From assembly GCA_022605405.1 (NCBI GenBank), contig JABYQQ010000020.1:558001-622000 (forward strand): a stretch of 64,000 nucleotides of DNA. Reading direction: 5' to 3'. Below the pieces are notes generated by a model. That model did not search any database. It had not been told where the DNA came from and saw nothing but the letters and a program-made list of their open reading frames with translations. Numbering within the stretch: position 1 is the first letter of the stretch; each line of letters starts with the position of its first letter. This DNA is from Earliella scabrosa (lineage: Eukaryota; Basidiomycota; Agaricomycetes; Polyporales; Polyporaceae). This document shows, piece after piece, positions 11,443 to 22,974 of this stretch. A program made the translations under genes and the position numbers.

Positions 11443-12844
11443 CTGTCAGTTACCTACCGTCGGTCATCGGGTTTATTTCCCCACAAGGCGAACGACCAAT
11501 GCTCGGGCCTCCTTTTGCTTCTTTGGGAACACGGCTGTCAGTCATCTGAGTTACATCAGGCGCAGACCTGTTCGAATTCCATGCTTTCTCACCATCCCCA
11601 CTGACTAGACTGTCTCGCGCCCTTCACTAAATTCTGCTTCTCGTATAGCCTCCAGCTTCCCTGACGACGGAGGTTCGTGGGGACCTGTATCATGGAATGC
11701 AACCGCAAGGATGCATCGTGCTTCCATCTGTCGTCACTGGCACTCGGGGTGTTCTCGGGAGTCGGCGTTGCGGTGCAACGTCCTGGCGAAGTTGCAACGA
11801 TTTCAGGTGGTCGCAAGTCAGCCCCGTCCGCGTACTTATGCCCTGACGCATCCGGACAGGCTTTGCTTGGACGACGTCGATAAGAGAAAGTCATGGCCCT
11901 TCCTCTCTCCGGTGGCACCTCAGCGAACCGCGGGCGCTCGAAGCCCTCGTCATGGGTACAACCTTCCAGGACAGATCTGAGAAGCTTTGAAGCCGAGACG
12001 CTCGCGTTTTGCGCATCAATGATCCTGACCATACGAGTCGTTGAATATACTTAGACTGGGATGACCTAAATTTGCTTTGTTGCCCACCCGGCCCCTCCTG
12101 TGGCACCCATTCCCCCATTGTGATGTCTCTTGCAGTGTGATAGTGAAGATTGGTCTGCCGGGGAGTAATAAGGGCGTCGCGGAGGCCAGAAATAGCGCGT
12201 TGGCCGGCTGTTTCCAAGCAGCTCGAAGTTCGTCCTGCAAGCTTCAGAATCAGAGCTCAGCGCTGAGGCATTAGAAGTTTTTAGATTCGATCCGAACGTG
12301 TTCATTCTGACGCTTGAGGATGTACGCGACTTGAACACAGACTATGATCAGACCATGGTACGATATGGTTCGCAGAGACACTGCAGGCGATCCAAGCAGC
12401 ACTCTTTTGTACTCAACGCGGCAGCCCCTCTCAACTCGGAGTACATGCAGCCAACCAACAACAAACGGCAATTCGTCCATCCCGTACCTCGTGCCGGCCT
12501 CAGATTCTCGAAATTATGTATGAAGAAGCCTCGCCGAGCAAACCGAACGCCCGTTCCCTGAACCATAACTCCTGCACGAGCAACCCGGAGATGCCGCGCC
12601 GCACCTGCACCGCGCGCGCGTCCTGTAGGGTGATGACAGGATCATACATGGTTAATATGAGGAAAATATTCGTCGTGTAGGGCGCCCCGAGGGTACCCGT
12701 CCAGCCTACTTCACCCGCACACGCCGCTCCGCGCACGGAAGCCAGGGGTCGGCCCACAGCAGGGCCATGAGGTGCGATGACCTCGCGAGGACGTCGTAGT
12801 AGCCTTTGTACACATCGGGGTCCCCCTCGTGCTTGTCCCCGTCT
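11443..12844. other. intergenic with unassigned short ORFs
   Basis: About 1.4 kb. Minus-strand ORFs at 11589-12032 and 12066-12338 are open but show no domain, no convincing splice sites joining them and no known motif. No gene can be supported. Confidence 0.4.
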
Positions 12845-13690
12845 CTACTCGCCATCGCGTATCACCTCGTCCTCTGCGCGGATTGACACTGCGTAGTTGG
12901 CGTCGGGGTCGCGCGTCGGCACGAGGGCGGGCGCGAGTATGAAGAGCGCGGCGATGTTTCTGAGCGTGACCGCGCGGATGGTGTGGACTGGTGTGGACGA
13001 TGATATTCGGAGAGGCGAGTACGTGGCGGGGAATGCTGTAACTGCCGTAAGAGTACCTTGCGCTTGTTGACGACGTGGGATGTCACGAGCGGCCCCGCGA
13101 TCGAGGACTCCTTGACGCCGTCTAGAACATTGAAATAATGTTGACAGAACGCAGCTGGATGCAATTTGTATAGCGCACACTTCGTCGAGCTCGCGCGGTG
13201 GCAGTAATTGAAGAGGGACGACCATGTCGACATCGACGAGGTTGGTGTTCTACGGTGTGGTGCAGTCGGTTTGTGCGTCATATACTCTGTCGATGACCAT
13301 CCTTTTGATCTTCTCAGGATACACAGCCGCAAAATACTGCCCACTGAGCACGGTACGGTAGCTCTATGAAGCGTGAGTAGAGCATGTTCAGTATCGTGCC
13401 TCTATATGGCATACGAGGAAGGTACGAAGAGCACTCACGAAGCCGTAGTACTGCCACTCGTCCTGGCTGAAGGAGATATGTCACGCGCAACGCTCTCCAT
13501 GCCAACGAACCTCTCGATACCCGAATGCCCGCCGACCTTGTCCTCGCGGCGCTGCACAATGACCTTGCAGGGACCAGGATCTCTGACCTGTGCACTTGAA
13601 ACACCGAGGCGGCACGCCAGTCCCTCCTTGCTGTCGTAGCGGAAACCATCCATGATGCGCCAGATCTAAGCCTTGGAGAAGAGCTAGTCT
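12780..13690 (-). CDS. unrecognised multi-exon gene candidate
   Basis: Several minus-strand blocks look like exons but could not be joined. One is KEGLACRLGVSSAQVRD (about 13435-13653), followed in another frame by QDEWQYYGF. A second is KLHPAAFCQHYFNVLDGV with VTSHVVNKRKVLLRQLQ (about 13060-13190). A third is YKGYYDVLARSSHLMALLWA (about 12735-12830). The amino-acid texture is protein-like rather than random and all lie on one strand. No family was recognised and frames do not join cleanly, so this may be a diverged gene or a decaying one. Confidence 0.3.
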
Positions 13691-13699
13691 CACCCAATG

Positions 13700-15078
13700 A
13701 AATTGTTAGTATAAATCCTCTTATGCCGCGGCTAAGTTTGGCGGCCAGTGTCTACTACTCATCTGCAGCACGAATGACTCCGAGTCGGAAGGGTGGAACG
13801 CTCAGTGAATCGCCCTTACCCTGACCCGACGCGTGACAGACGTAGTACGCACTCTGTCTGCTCGGTACAAGGACTGAGAGAGTGCGTTTGGGCAAGGGAA
13901 GTGCTGAATGTGTCATGGTTGTCGTCAAGTCATCGTCGACGGCTTCCATCGGGTCTCGGCCCGGTGATTCCGCCGGAACATGCCGGAGGCGCCCAGCACC
14001 CTGCTATTAACGACCAGCGATGATCCTCTTCAACTTCCTTTGCGAGCTCCATGAAGTGCCACCATATAAAACAAGAATGCTCGGTCTACCCGCGCTAGAA
14101 GAATTACGATAGGTCGGGTGTGTGTCTCTTTACTCTTATCGCGGACAGCGTAACTTCCAATATTTTCGGAAGGATACCTATCAGAGTATCGCCCTCAGGC
14201 TAGGAATACTAGCAAAACGTGCTTCTAGTAGAAGCCGACACGGGCAGAATAGCGAGTTCATTCGGAGCATGCAACGACGGAATGAAGTCAATCCTTGTCC
14301 GTAAGTGTCAGTGCACGTGGTGCTCGCACTCGTCTAACTGTATGTGCCGGGCAACGGTTACGGTACCAACTACTGATATCAGTTGGAAGGATGATGCGTC
14401 AATGTCGACGTTCTCATATGAGATGATATCAGGCCGCGTCTGTGACGAACTGAATATGGCGATTTGTCGGACGCCGGGAATCTCATCATGAGGTCAGTTC
14501 GCTCCGACTCTCAGGTCTTCCTTTCCTGCCTGCATCCTAACTCTCGCAGATAATCACATTATCGTACACGCAGCGGCTGAATGCTGTCTGACTGCGCATG
14601 CGCAATGTGCTATCCTTGTATCACACGGGCAGAGTTTGTGAGTCGATAACGGGCTCTTGCAGCCATTCGGGGCCACGTTGGGCTTGTGCCATTGAAAAGT
14701 GCGTCATTCTTGCACGCCTGGGCTCTGGGCGACACGACACATATGACGACGGCCCTGCCCTCAGTCGGTTCTTCTTCCCACCGCCTATAGCTTCCTGCAA
14801 GTTTATTCCGAGGCCACATAAGCACGAACGCCGGCTTGGGAATACAATACCCCCTCATATCGAACGCCCGCCTGAGGGACTACAACCTCCTTTTCAGCTC
14901 GTATCGTCTGTCTTCCGCCCGTCGTTGCAAAGGCGTCCTACCCCCAAGACAACTCAGAACGGAGACGGAGACTGCGTTCCTCTTCGTCGTCAGCGTCGGC
15001 GACCTTATCGTCCCGGTACGTCATCCTGTCTTCATTCCCAGGGCGCACCACCCACTGCCCAGCCATCGAGCCAGCATC
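13700..15078. other. intergenic, no gene recognised
   Basis: Short ORFs only. A TATAAAA string near 14065 has no convincing gene within reach. The last 500 bp are the presumed 5' region of the BTB-like gene at 15079. Confidence 0.45.
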
Positions 15079-16092
15079 ATGGCTCCCGAAGCGTCGCGAG
15101 ATGGCGGATCCACGAGATCGGAGACAGCGAGCGAAGCCCCGCCTGACATCATCCTCGTAACCTCCGACAACCATCGCTTCGACGTCCACACCCGTCGCCT
15201 CCGCCAAACCTCCCGCAACTCGTTCAACAGCCTCCTCCCGCCCGCCCACGGCGCCGCACCAGTATCCTCCGTCACACTCCCCGAATCCTCCGATGTCGTC
15301 GACGTCGTCCTCCACGTCCTGTACGGCAAGCCCTTTCTCACTGCGACCTCGTCGGGCCCGACCGCGGCCCCGTCGCTGCCCCCTCTAGAGGTCATCGACG
15401 GAGCGCTCACCGCTCTGATCAAGTACGGTGCCGCGCCTCTTCCCTCGCTCGCCTCTCCCACCCAGCCACTGTACGCCCTCCTCCTCGCGCACGCCCCGCA
15501 GCACCCGATCGAGACATACGCGCTCGCGGGCCAGCACGCGCTCGAGGACGTCGCCGTCGCCGCGTCCGCGCACCTCGTCAGCTACGACATCTCGTCGCTC
15601 ACCGACGATCTCTCGGTCCAGATGGGCCCGGCGTACTTCATGCGCCTGCTCGCGCTCCAGCAGGACAGGCTCTCCGCGCTCAAGCACATCGTCCTCGTCC
15701 CGCCCCCGAGCCACGCCCCGACGGCAGAGTGCGGGGCGGAGAGGGGGCGGCTCGCCGCGGCGTGGGCGCTCGCCGCGGCACAGCTCGCGTTTGACGTCGA
15801 TCCTGGTCAGTCCCGCCCTGCTGTGTGCTTTGGACGGTGCTGATAGGCTTGTGTTGCGCGTGGCTTTGCTGCTCGCCGGACTTTGCGTAGGGATCTCGGC
15901 GCAAGCCCTCCAGTCGAGGTTCGAGAGGGGATGTGCGCCGGTGGCTTCTAGATGTGAGGAGTGTAAGGCCGCGTTGGAGGTGCGTATTGGGGAGGTCATC
16001 GAGGAATGGTCGGCGGTGAAGGTGAGTATCGATTTTGTGTGGCTGCTGTGGTGACTACATGAGCCGATATGTTCTTGCAGAGCACCGTATAG
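15079..16092 (+). CDS. BTB/POZ-like protein (paralogue 1)
   Basis: Member of a basidiomycete BTB-like family. From ATG 15079, the BTB core starts near residue 24 with DIILVTSDNHRFDVHTRRLR, then SVTLPESSDVVDVVLHVLYG. It continues as an all-helical extension ending WALAAAQLAFDVDPG. A first intron (GTCAGT..CGTAG) leads to ISAQALQSRFERGC and a CEEC motif followed by IGEVIEEWSAVK. A last intron leads to a four-codon exon (STV, stop TAG 16092). BTB folds mediate dimerisation or bind cullin-3; neither role can be shown from sequence. It shares the same layout with the genes at 17232, 19820-20961 and 59885. GC content is high and codon use strongly prefers C or G in the third position, which creates large shadow ORFs on both strands. 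Confidence 0.8.
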
Positions 16093-17231
16093 GTGTGTTG
16101 TCTCGCTCAGACTCGGAGCACGGAGAGCGATTAATCACGACATCCTGGCAGGCTCGACAAGGCAGTATGCACTCAAAATTGGCATTCACCGTGTACATCG
16201 CACACTGTAATGCTTAGCCTCGCCTTTCAGCGCGCGATACGAATCACAGGGAGCAGTCCTCGAGGTCGCTCATCGCTCCTGGCATTCAATGGACCCATGA
16301 ATGGAGCACTATGTAGGTTCCATGCTGGGGCAGTGAGTCGCCCAGCTGATCGACCATCTATCTATGAGCAATCTGTGTTGCTGACATTGTTTCAGCAGGT
16401 ACTTAGCTCGATGCTATCGGAAATAAATGTTATCGCATGGCACCTCATCTATGTGCCCATGATGGCGCACGAAAGGTCGACCACGTCAACAGCGACACTA
16501 GCTAGCGTACGCCTGGTCCGCCCCTCAGTTCCCCGGTGGCCGAAGCTTCATCCAATGGGCAGCCGTGGGACACCGACGGACCGTGGCGGGACGGGCGGTC
16601 TATCGTGAACGCAGGCGGGACGGGATCCGGGGGGAGCCAAACACTCGGACGGTCGGACACACTTTGCACCTATATCTGTGGAGCACACCGCTTGGTGAGA
16701 ACTCCATCGCTTCGCACCTCGAGAAAGAGGGTAGGTCCGAGATTCGCTCTCAGCACTCAGCTGGGGATGGCGGCGCGTCCTGCAGCTCGGGTTGGCCGCC
16801 GACACCTGCTGCTCGAACGCCGCGACGAGTGAGTGAGGGTAGGTTCGTGGACCGGGAAGGTCGGGCAGCTGCGAAACACAATCAGTGGCCTCGTGCGTGA
16901 CAGAAGCTTACGTCTGCTAATAGACAGATTAGACCGTTCTCCAGCCCGCGCGCGGTGCGTTCGCGGTCGCTTGCCAGAGTTGGTCGGCGGCGGATGAGAT
17001 GCATGGAGTGTGGCTGAATGGGCGAGCCGCAACGGGACAGAGGCATCACGATATCCATCAAGAACTGCAAGAACCTCTCCCAAACCGAGCGCCACCACGA
17101 GCCGACTTCCAGGCGCTCTCCACCCGCTGTCTCGTGTTGGGCATTGACGTCGCTCTCAGGACGGCTCATAAACGGTCCACGCTGCACTCGTCCCCCTTCC
17201 CTTCCTCGCTCGCTCCTTGTCCGCATCCACC
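16093..17231. other. intergenic between BTB-like genes
   Basis: About 1.1 kb. Open frames on both strands (for example 16882-17487 minus) show no motif and no splice pattern. No gene is supported. Confidence 0.45.
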
Positions 17232-18584
17232 ATGTACGACGCTTGCTGGGACGACTCGTTCGACTACTACTCCAGCCTCGAGGGTGTCGCGCCTTTCTAC
17301 CCCGGGTGGCAAGCAATCGAACCGTGCGGTGTTCCAGTGCGCTGTCCAATGCCTGTTCCCGCATGTCCGGCACCGACGACAATCGAGCCCTTGACGCCTC
17401 CCGTGCGCAGCTTTTGCGCTCTCTCAGCGTGGCATGTGCTGATGTTCTTCGTCCAGTGGTCCAATCGGTGCCCGTCCACGGACTCAAGCTCGCAACTCAG
17501 TCCACTCGTCCACAATCTCCCTGACCCATGCAGCGAGCTCTCCACCTCCACCACCTTTCATCCCGACGCCGCGCTCCTACACATTCCCGTCGACCTCTCC
17601 CTCGTCTCCTCCGACGGCGTCTGTTTCTACGTGCACCTCACCCATACCCTCACAAAATCGACCAACGGCTTCAACGGCCTCCTCGCGCAGCTCCTGCCCA
17701 CCCTTGACAGCCTCAACACCACCGCGCTCCCCGAACCTGCGTCCGTGCTCAACATCGTCCTCCATGCCGTCTACAACATCGCGCACGAATGCGCGTGCTT
17801 CAGCCCCGGCCTCGACACCCTCCTCGACGCCGTCGACGCGCTCACGACATACGGGATCCCCCTGCCCGAGCACCTCGCGCACTCAAAACCGCTCCACACG
17901 CTCATCCTCAGCCAGGCGCCGAGGAACCCCATCGCCGCGTACGCCACCGCGGCGGCGCACGGGCTCGAGGACCTCACCGTGCCGATCTCGAGCCACCTGC
18001 TCTCCTGCAGGATCAACGCGCTCCCGGAATACCTCGCGCACAAGATCGGGTCGACCTATCTGCGGCGGCTCTTCTTCCTGCACCTCGGCCGCGTCGAGGC
18101 ATTCAGGAGGATCCTGCGGCCCCCGCCACAGTTCCACCCGTCGACGGAGGAGTGCGACTTTGGCGAGCAGAAGAAGCTCACGCGCGCGTGGTCGCTCGCG
18201 TCGGGATATCTGGCTTGGGACGCGCGTCCCGGTGCGTGTCTCTCCTCTGTGCTTGCTGTGCCTCGGTCCTGGACGCTGATGCGTTCGCAGACATCTCGAC
18301 GAGCGCGATCAAGAGCGCGCTGTGTCCGCTCGCGGAGTACCTCACGTGCGAAGAGTGCGAGGAGAACCTCGCGGAGCGCATCAAGGAGCTCGTCGTGGAG
18401 TGGACGATGGTCAAGGTGCGTCGCCCCGTCTTTGAGCCGCCGTGAGCTCATGTGCGCCTCGGCGCTGTTCCATGTCCTCAACACTGGGCTCGAGGTGAGT
18501 AGCGGTCGATATGAGACCGAGGGATTCTGGGTCGCTGGAGGGGAGCTGGTCGGTGCAGAGTCATCCGACCGAGCAAGAACCTGA
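17232..18584 (+). CDS. BTB/POZ-like protein (paralogue 2), divergent N-terminus
   Basis: ATG 17232 gives a long Pro/Ser/Cys-rich leader of about 115 residues with no similarity to the paralogues. The family core follows: PVDLSLVSSDGVCFYVHLTH, SVLNIVLHAVYNIAHECACF, DALTTYGIPLPEHLAHSK and the helical part ending ASGYLAWDARP. An intron (GTGCGT..CGCAG) joins DISTSAIKSALC and then CEECEENLAERIKELVVEWT. The final exon is not certain: paralogues end with three or four codons after an intron at this point, but two acceptors fit here, so the 3' end may lie anywhere from 18430 to about 18750. The usual BTB histidine-bearing segment is degenerate (YVHLTH), so dimerisation may be altered. Confidence 0.7.
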   Translation: MYDACWDDSFDYYSSLEGVAPFYPGWQAIEPCGVPVRCPMPVPACPAPTTIEPLTPPVRSFCALSAWHVLMFFVQWSNRCPSTDSSSQLSPLVHNLPDPCSELSTSTTFHPDAALLHIPVDLSLVSSDGVCFYVHLTHTLTKSTNGFNGLLAQLLPTLDSLNTTALPEPASVLNIVLHAVYNIAHECACFSPGLDTLLDAVDALTTYGIPLPEHLAHSKPLHTLILSQAPRNPIAAYATAAAHGLEDLTVPISSHLLSCRINALPEYLAHKIGSTYLRRLFFLHLGRVEAFRRILRPPPQFHPSTEECDFGEQKKLTRAWSLASGYLAWDARPGACLSSVLAVPRSWTLMRSQTSRRARSRARCVRSRSTSRAKSARRTSRSASRSSSWSGRWSRCVAPSLSRRELMCASALFHVLNTGLEVSSGRYETEGFWVAGGELVGAESSDRART

Positions 18585-19819
18585 GATCGATGGAGAGAAG
18601 ACACTCACGTACTGCACCCGCATGTCTCGGTTGCAGTCTGCTTGGAGCGTTCATGATCAAGTCCCGCCGTTCGTGCCTTTTGCCGCATTCCGAGCGAACA
18701 TCTGCGAAGTTCATGTCCTCGTGCGAGTTCAGAGATTATACATAGTAGGACGCATACCGTAATGCAGGTCACTAAATGCATGCGCCGTTGTGACGCGATG
18801 GATTGTGCCTTCGCGATCACCTCCGCGTTCGGATTTTGCGGGACATCTACGGCATGTTCACTGCCAGCAGCCTCAACGAGAACGTCATCAGGATGCGTCG
18901 GAGTTGAGCGCAGGTTAACAGTGCGCATATACTCACCAGACGATGGAGGAGAGAGAAAGACATGATCGGCGCTTCCGCCTTGATCGCGGTAATCGGTTCG
19001 GCATAAGCCAGCATAAGCACGGATAAGACCAGTAGTTATAATGTGGCTGTACTACGTGCATGTCATCCGATGAAGATGTTTCCTCTATTCAACACTCTCC
19101 TGGCACTCACCAGGGCTCGTGTCACCTGTAAGTTGCTATGTTGAAGAAGCAAGTTGCTACTTTCTAGGCTGCAACACCTGAGTGTTGAAAGGACTGCAGC
19201 CTGACCCTTCACACGCACGAATGGGATCCCACACCTAGACGAACCGGGGAGTACAAGATCCCAGGCCATGGAGGGTTTACGGGCGAGTGATGAGCCCGTG
19301 ACGGTCTCGATTCAGGTTAGCCTTTGACCATCCCTGAACGACCGACGTCAAGTTACTTATGACAGGTGCATCCGTGTCGACTGTCCTCCATGCAGGGTCT
19401 GAGTCTCTGAGAACCCGCATATGACGACCCGCACGTTGCAGCAGTCTCATCCACGCGAGCGTCAGCGGTCGAACGTCACAGCACGTCGCACGCCAGCGCT
19501 GGATCTGGCCGTCAGCCAAGAGCTGCGCGCAGGTACATGGGTAAGGACGATCATGCGCTGTACGGGGCGCGTAGACTTGACGAGCGACTCGGATCCGGGT
19601 CCACTTGGCCCCGCCACTATGGAGATTAGGCCATGACGGAGGCGGCAATCGCGCTCGCGTGTCGCACGGGTCAGCTCGTGGAGCGACGGCGTTCTTGGAC
19701 ACACAAGCGTCCACAACTCTGGCTAGCGTCACGCTCAGCTGCACTCACGACCGAAAGCCACTTGTATGCATCTCCTGAGGCAATGATACGGACTTGACAC
19801 GGGATCAGGTGTGTAAGCT
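18585..19819. other. intergenic, no gene recognised
   Basis: About 1.2 kb with shadow ORFs only. No repeat or RNA feature was seen. Confidence 0.45.
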
Positions 19820-20961
19820 CTAGATCGTCGCCTGCCATCGGATTTGAGAGCTCGATGAGCATCCTCATAGCTAACAGCTCAGGAGTTGCAAGGACGCACC
19901 TGAACTGCAGACCACTCCCGCATCGCCTCCTCTATGCGCCTCTCTAGCCTCGCCCTGCACTCTTCGCACTCCACGCCCACCCCCGCCTTCTCGAACGCGG
20001 CCCTGATCCCAAACGTGGACATATCTGGCCCGAACGACACAGCAGCACAAAAAGCTGACCTCCATCCCTGTCCTGAAAGAGAAAACGATCAAAACGAGAG
20101 CACTCACGAGGCACTGGGTCCCACGCGATCTCCGCCGCCGCGAACGCCCACCCCGCCGTCAGTATCCCCTGCCCCTCCGACGCGCACAGCAGCGTCGGCG
20201 GGTGCATCGTCGGCGGTTTTAGCACGATCGTCTTGAGCGCCGCGCGCCGCACCTCGTGCAGGCGGAACAGCCGCTTCAAATAGATGGGCCCCATCTGGAT
20301 CGCGAGCTCGTCCGAGATCGTCGAGGTGTCGAACGCGAGAAGGTGTGCGGACGCCGCCACCGCGAGCGGCTCGAGCTTGAAGTGCGCCGCGAGGGCGTAC
20401 GTCTGTATCGGCCGGTACGGGGCGTGGGCGTATATGAGCTGGTAGAGGGGGAGCTTCGGCATCGCGAGCGGCTGGAGGGCGACGCCGTACTTCATCAGAG
20501 CATGGAGGGCGCTCTCGATGGCTTCAAGCGACGGGGCGAGCTGCTCGCACGACAGGCCGTACACGATGCGGAGGGCGATGCTGAGCGTTGTGGAGTCTTC
20601 TGGGACATCGATGGGCCGGGGATGAGGAGCGCCTGAGAGCATGCCGCCCCATGCGTTGGCGGAGGCGTGGAGGAGGCGTTGGCGATGGGCGTGGAATGGG
20701 ACTTGATCACGAGCGACGAGAACCAGATCGCAGAGCTCGCCTAGAGCGTTGAAGGCGGACTCAAATGGCGTCGAGGAGGAGAGGTCTTGATGTGCTTTGA
20801 GAGGGTCGTCCTGGACGCTCGGGTCAAATTTCGCGACGGCGCGGAGGATTCGTCGTCCCTACCCCGGTCAGCGTGTGTGTCTGCCCGGTCCTGTGGTCGG
20901 CCTGATGATATACGGCGATGTTGTCGGGACCATGTTGTTGCGGGATATGCAGGGGATCCAT
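19820..20961 (-). CDS. BTB/POZ-like protein (paralogue 3)
   Basis: Convergent with paralogue 2. The core begins FESAFNALGELCDLVLVARD, with VPFHAHRQRLLHASANAWGG, then TTLSIALRIVYGLSCEQLAP, ALMKYGVALQPLAMPKLPLY and a helical part ending AAAEIAWDPVP. An intron leads to MSTFGIRAAFEKAG, then VECEECRARLERRIEEAMRE and WSAVQ. A last intron (acceptor GGCAG) leads to the three-codon exon ATI with stop TAG (complement 19820-19822), matching the tiny final exons of paralogues 1 and 4. The proposed start (ATG, complement of 20959-20961) needs a 56-bp first intron ending at 20859 and is less certain than the rest. Confidence 0.75.
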
Positions 20962-22974
20962 GGGTGTCGTAGGACGAGGGTTGGGAGACGGGGAGAAGGG
21001 GAGGCTCGGGCGCTGTGTTGCTCACCAATCGCTCCGACTTTAGCTCCTGGGTTATCATGGCACCAATTCGATGCACGACGATCCATCTCTTGCTGCATGG
21101 CTGAGCTGCATCTTGGGGTAAAGTCGGAAGCCGGTGGGAATGAGGGTACAGGGTGATGGATTTGAGGGGTTACGAGGGACGCTCAGGCTGTTGCTACTGC
21201 CTCAGGCAACAGAGACACGGATAGCGGTGGCAATGCGCCGAACACATGCATGAAGACGAGGGACGGGACGAGGAAGGCAGGAGAGCAGGACAGTGGGAGG
21301 GGGGACGTGGAGAAGAGAACGAGCGGTAGGGTAGTGCGTGCCTGCATATCGTACGCATCACAGCGTGACCCAAACTGCCTCGAGCTCGTCCGGCTGCGCG
21401 CGGGAAGCGGGTAACAAGTCGACATCATCCTTTCTCTACTCGACAGCTTCACTCCAGCAGCACAAAAGAAAGAACCACCCCAGACATAGATCCGGTCATC
21501 ACAGCGTTCCCGAGGCTGCACCTATCCTGCAGTTGATATCAGAGACTTGCAACGCTTTCAGGGGTCCGCAATGCGGTCAGCGACAGCATTCACATCCTCA
21601 GTGATCCGTCCGGTCTCCGGACAGAGACTGACCTCGTCCTGTGATATCTTGTAAAATCTCATCCACACCGCATCATTGCGAAGGGCCAACGATCAGCGTG
21701 TCCCCGCCATCGACATATCTCAACATACGCCGTGAGGCGAGCAGAGATGGCCCACCGCTGGCACCGTGGCCGGGTCGCAGGAGGTGTCCGGGAGGTTGGC
21801 GCAAGTGAGCGCCATTTCCGAGAAAACGGCTCCTGGGCAGGCGCCAGCGAGAAAGGAACGGTAAGCAATCATGACAACATAGTACGCACATGCGCCAAGC
21901 ACTATACCCCCTGCGCGTACCGAGAGATTATGAAATGGACGGTCGGAGGGGACGAACAGCACTAACCATCGTTGACTTCCATAAGCATCGACTTGAGCGA
22001 ACGGCGGCTCGCTCCGCGGGAAGTGCCGGCCGACGGCGTATGGTCAGACCGAGCCTGCCGCTCATCTAGACTCTCGGGCCAACTCTGTACAGTGAGCAAA
22101 TCTGCAGACTGCTCGGGCGTGACCCTGGTCGGAGGCAGAAAAAAGGACATGGCGGAGATATGCCAAGAACCTACCACGTGGCAGCGCTAAATACCAGGAC
22201 CCCGCTTACGTGGCCCACGTGGCATGGGTGCCCATGTTCGACGTGCAGCCTCCGCTTCCCCCTTCAATAGGTCCGTCCAACTTACGTCTGCCTAGGGGAG
22301 ACAACTCTGCAAGCGCAAATGTCACTGCCAGTCTACCTGGATGCAGCAGAGCCGTACGGCAGGCTCTTGATACCCTCTCCCTCATTTCAGGACACATTTC
22401 CAACTCTCGCATGACCATCTCATCTAAAAAGACGCTACGGAGCCTACGCTGACTCCACCCACCTTCAAGTTCCATTAAACGACAATGTTGCTACACAATG
22501 AGCACGTTGTTACCGCGTCCTAAGTATGTTGTGTTGAGTCCGAGGGTCAGTCGAAGCTCACGTACCTTCACAGACATCGCCCGCACTCTGGCCCCTCGGC
22601 TTCATGTCCAGAGCTACCTATCACACATGCTGCCCAGATGGAGTGGGTTTGCTGCGAACCTGTGCGTGTGAAAAAGTATCCTTTGACAGTGGTCTATAAC
22701 TGGATTCGTATTGCTTGATAGATGCATCACGAGACTGAAATCGTTACCCACAATCCTCCTTCTCTTCCATTCTCCGGCCCATGAACGCAATTCGTGGGCA
22801 CGTCAGGATGTCGCAGCACCGGAGTCGCAGTGGGGAAGATTCACCCATCACCGGGAGCACCACAGTGACTATAAGACCTCTGGTCTGATCCTCGGGTGCT
22901 CATACCAGACCTCTACTCCCAGCACTTCAAGCAATCTGGTTTACCGTACCGATCCCATCTGTTCTTGGTTCGAT
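20962..22974. other. intergenic, one weak minus-strand candidate
   Basis: Two kilobases without an assigned gene. The minus strand at 21720-22177 has open frames with a hydrophobic stretch (GIVLGACAYYVVMIAY) followed by a Cys-rich segment. No family was recognised, and splice joining is not convincing. Confidence 0.35.

Noticed and set aside
12845..13344. Mating-type or pheromone-receptor locus
   Set aside because: No seven-helix receptor, homeodomain or CaaX-ended short peptide was found here or elsewhere in the window.
15385..15999. Long Arg-rich open frames on both strands over the BTB-like genes (also 17704-18604 and 20256-20636)
   Set aside because: They overlap the BTB-like exons in other frames, are made of Arg/Ser/Pro repeats typical of shadow frames, and have no start or splice logic.
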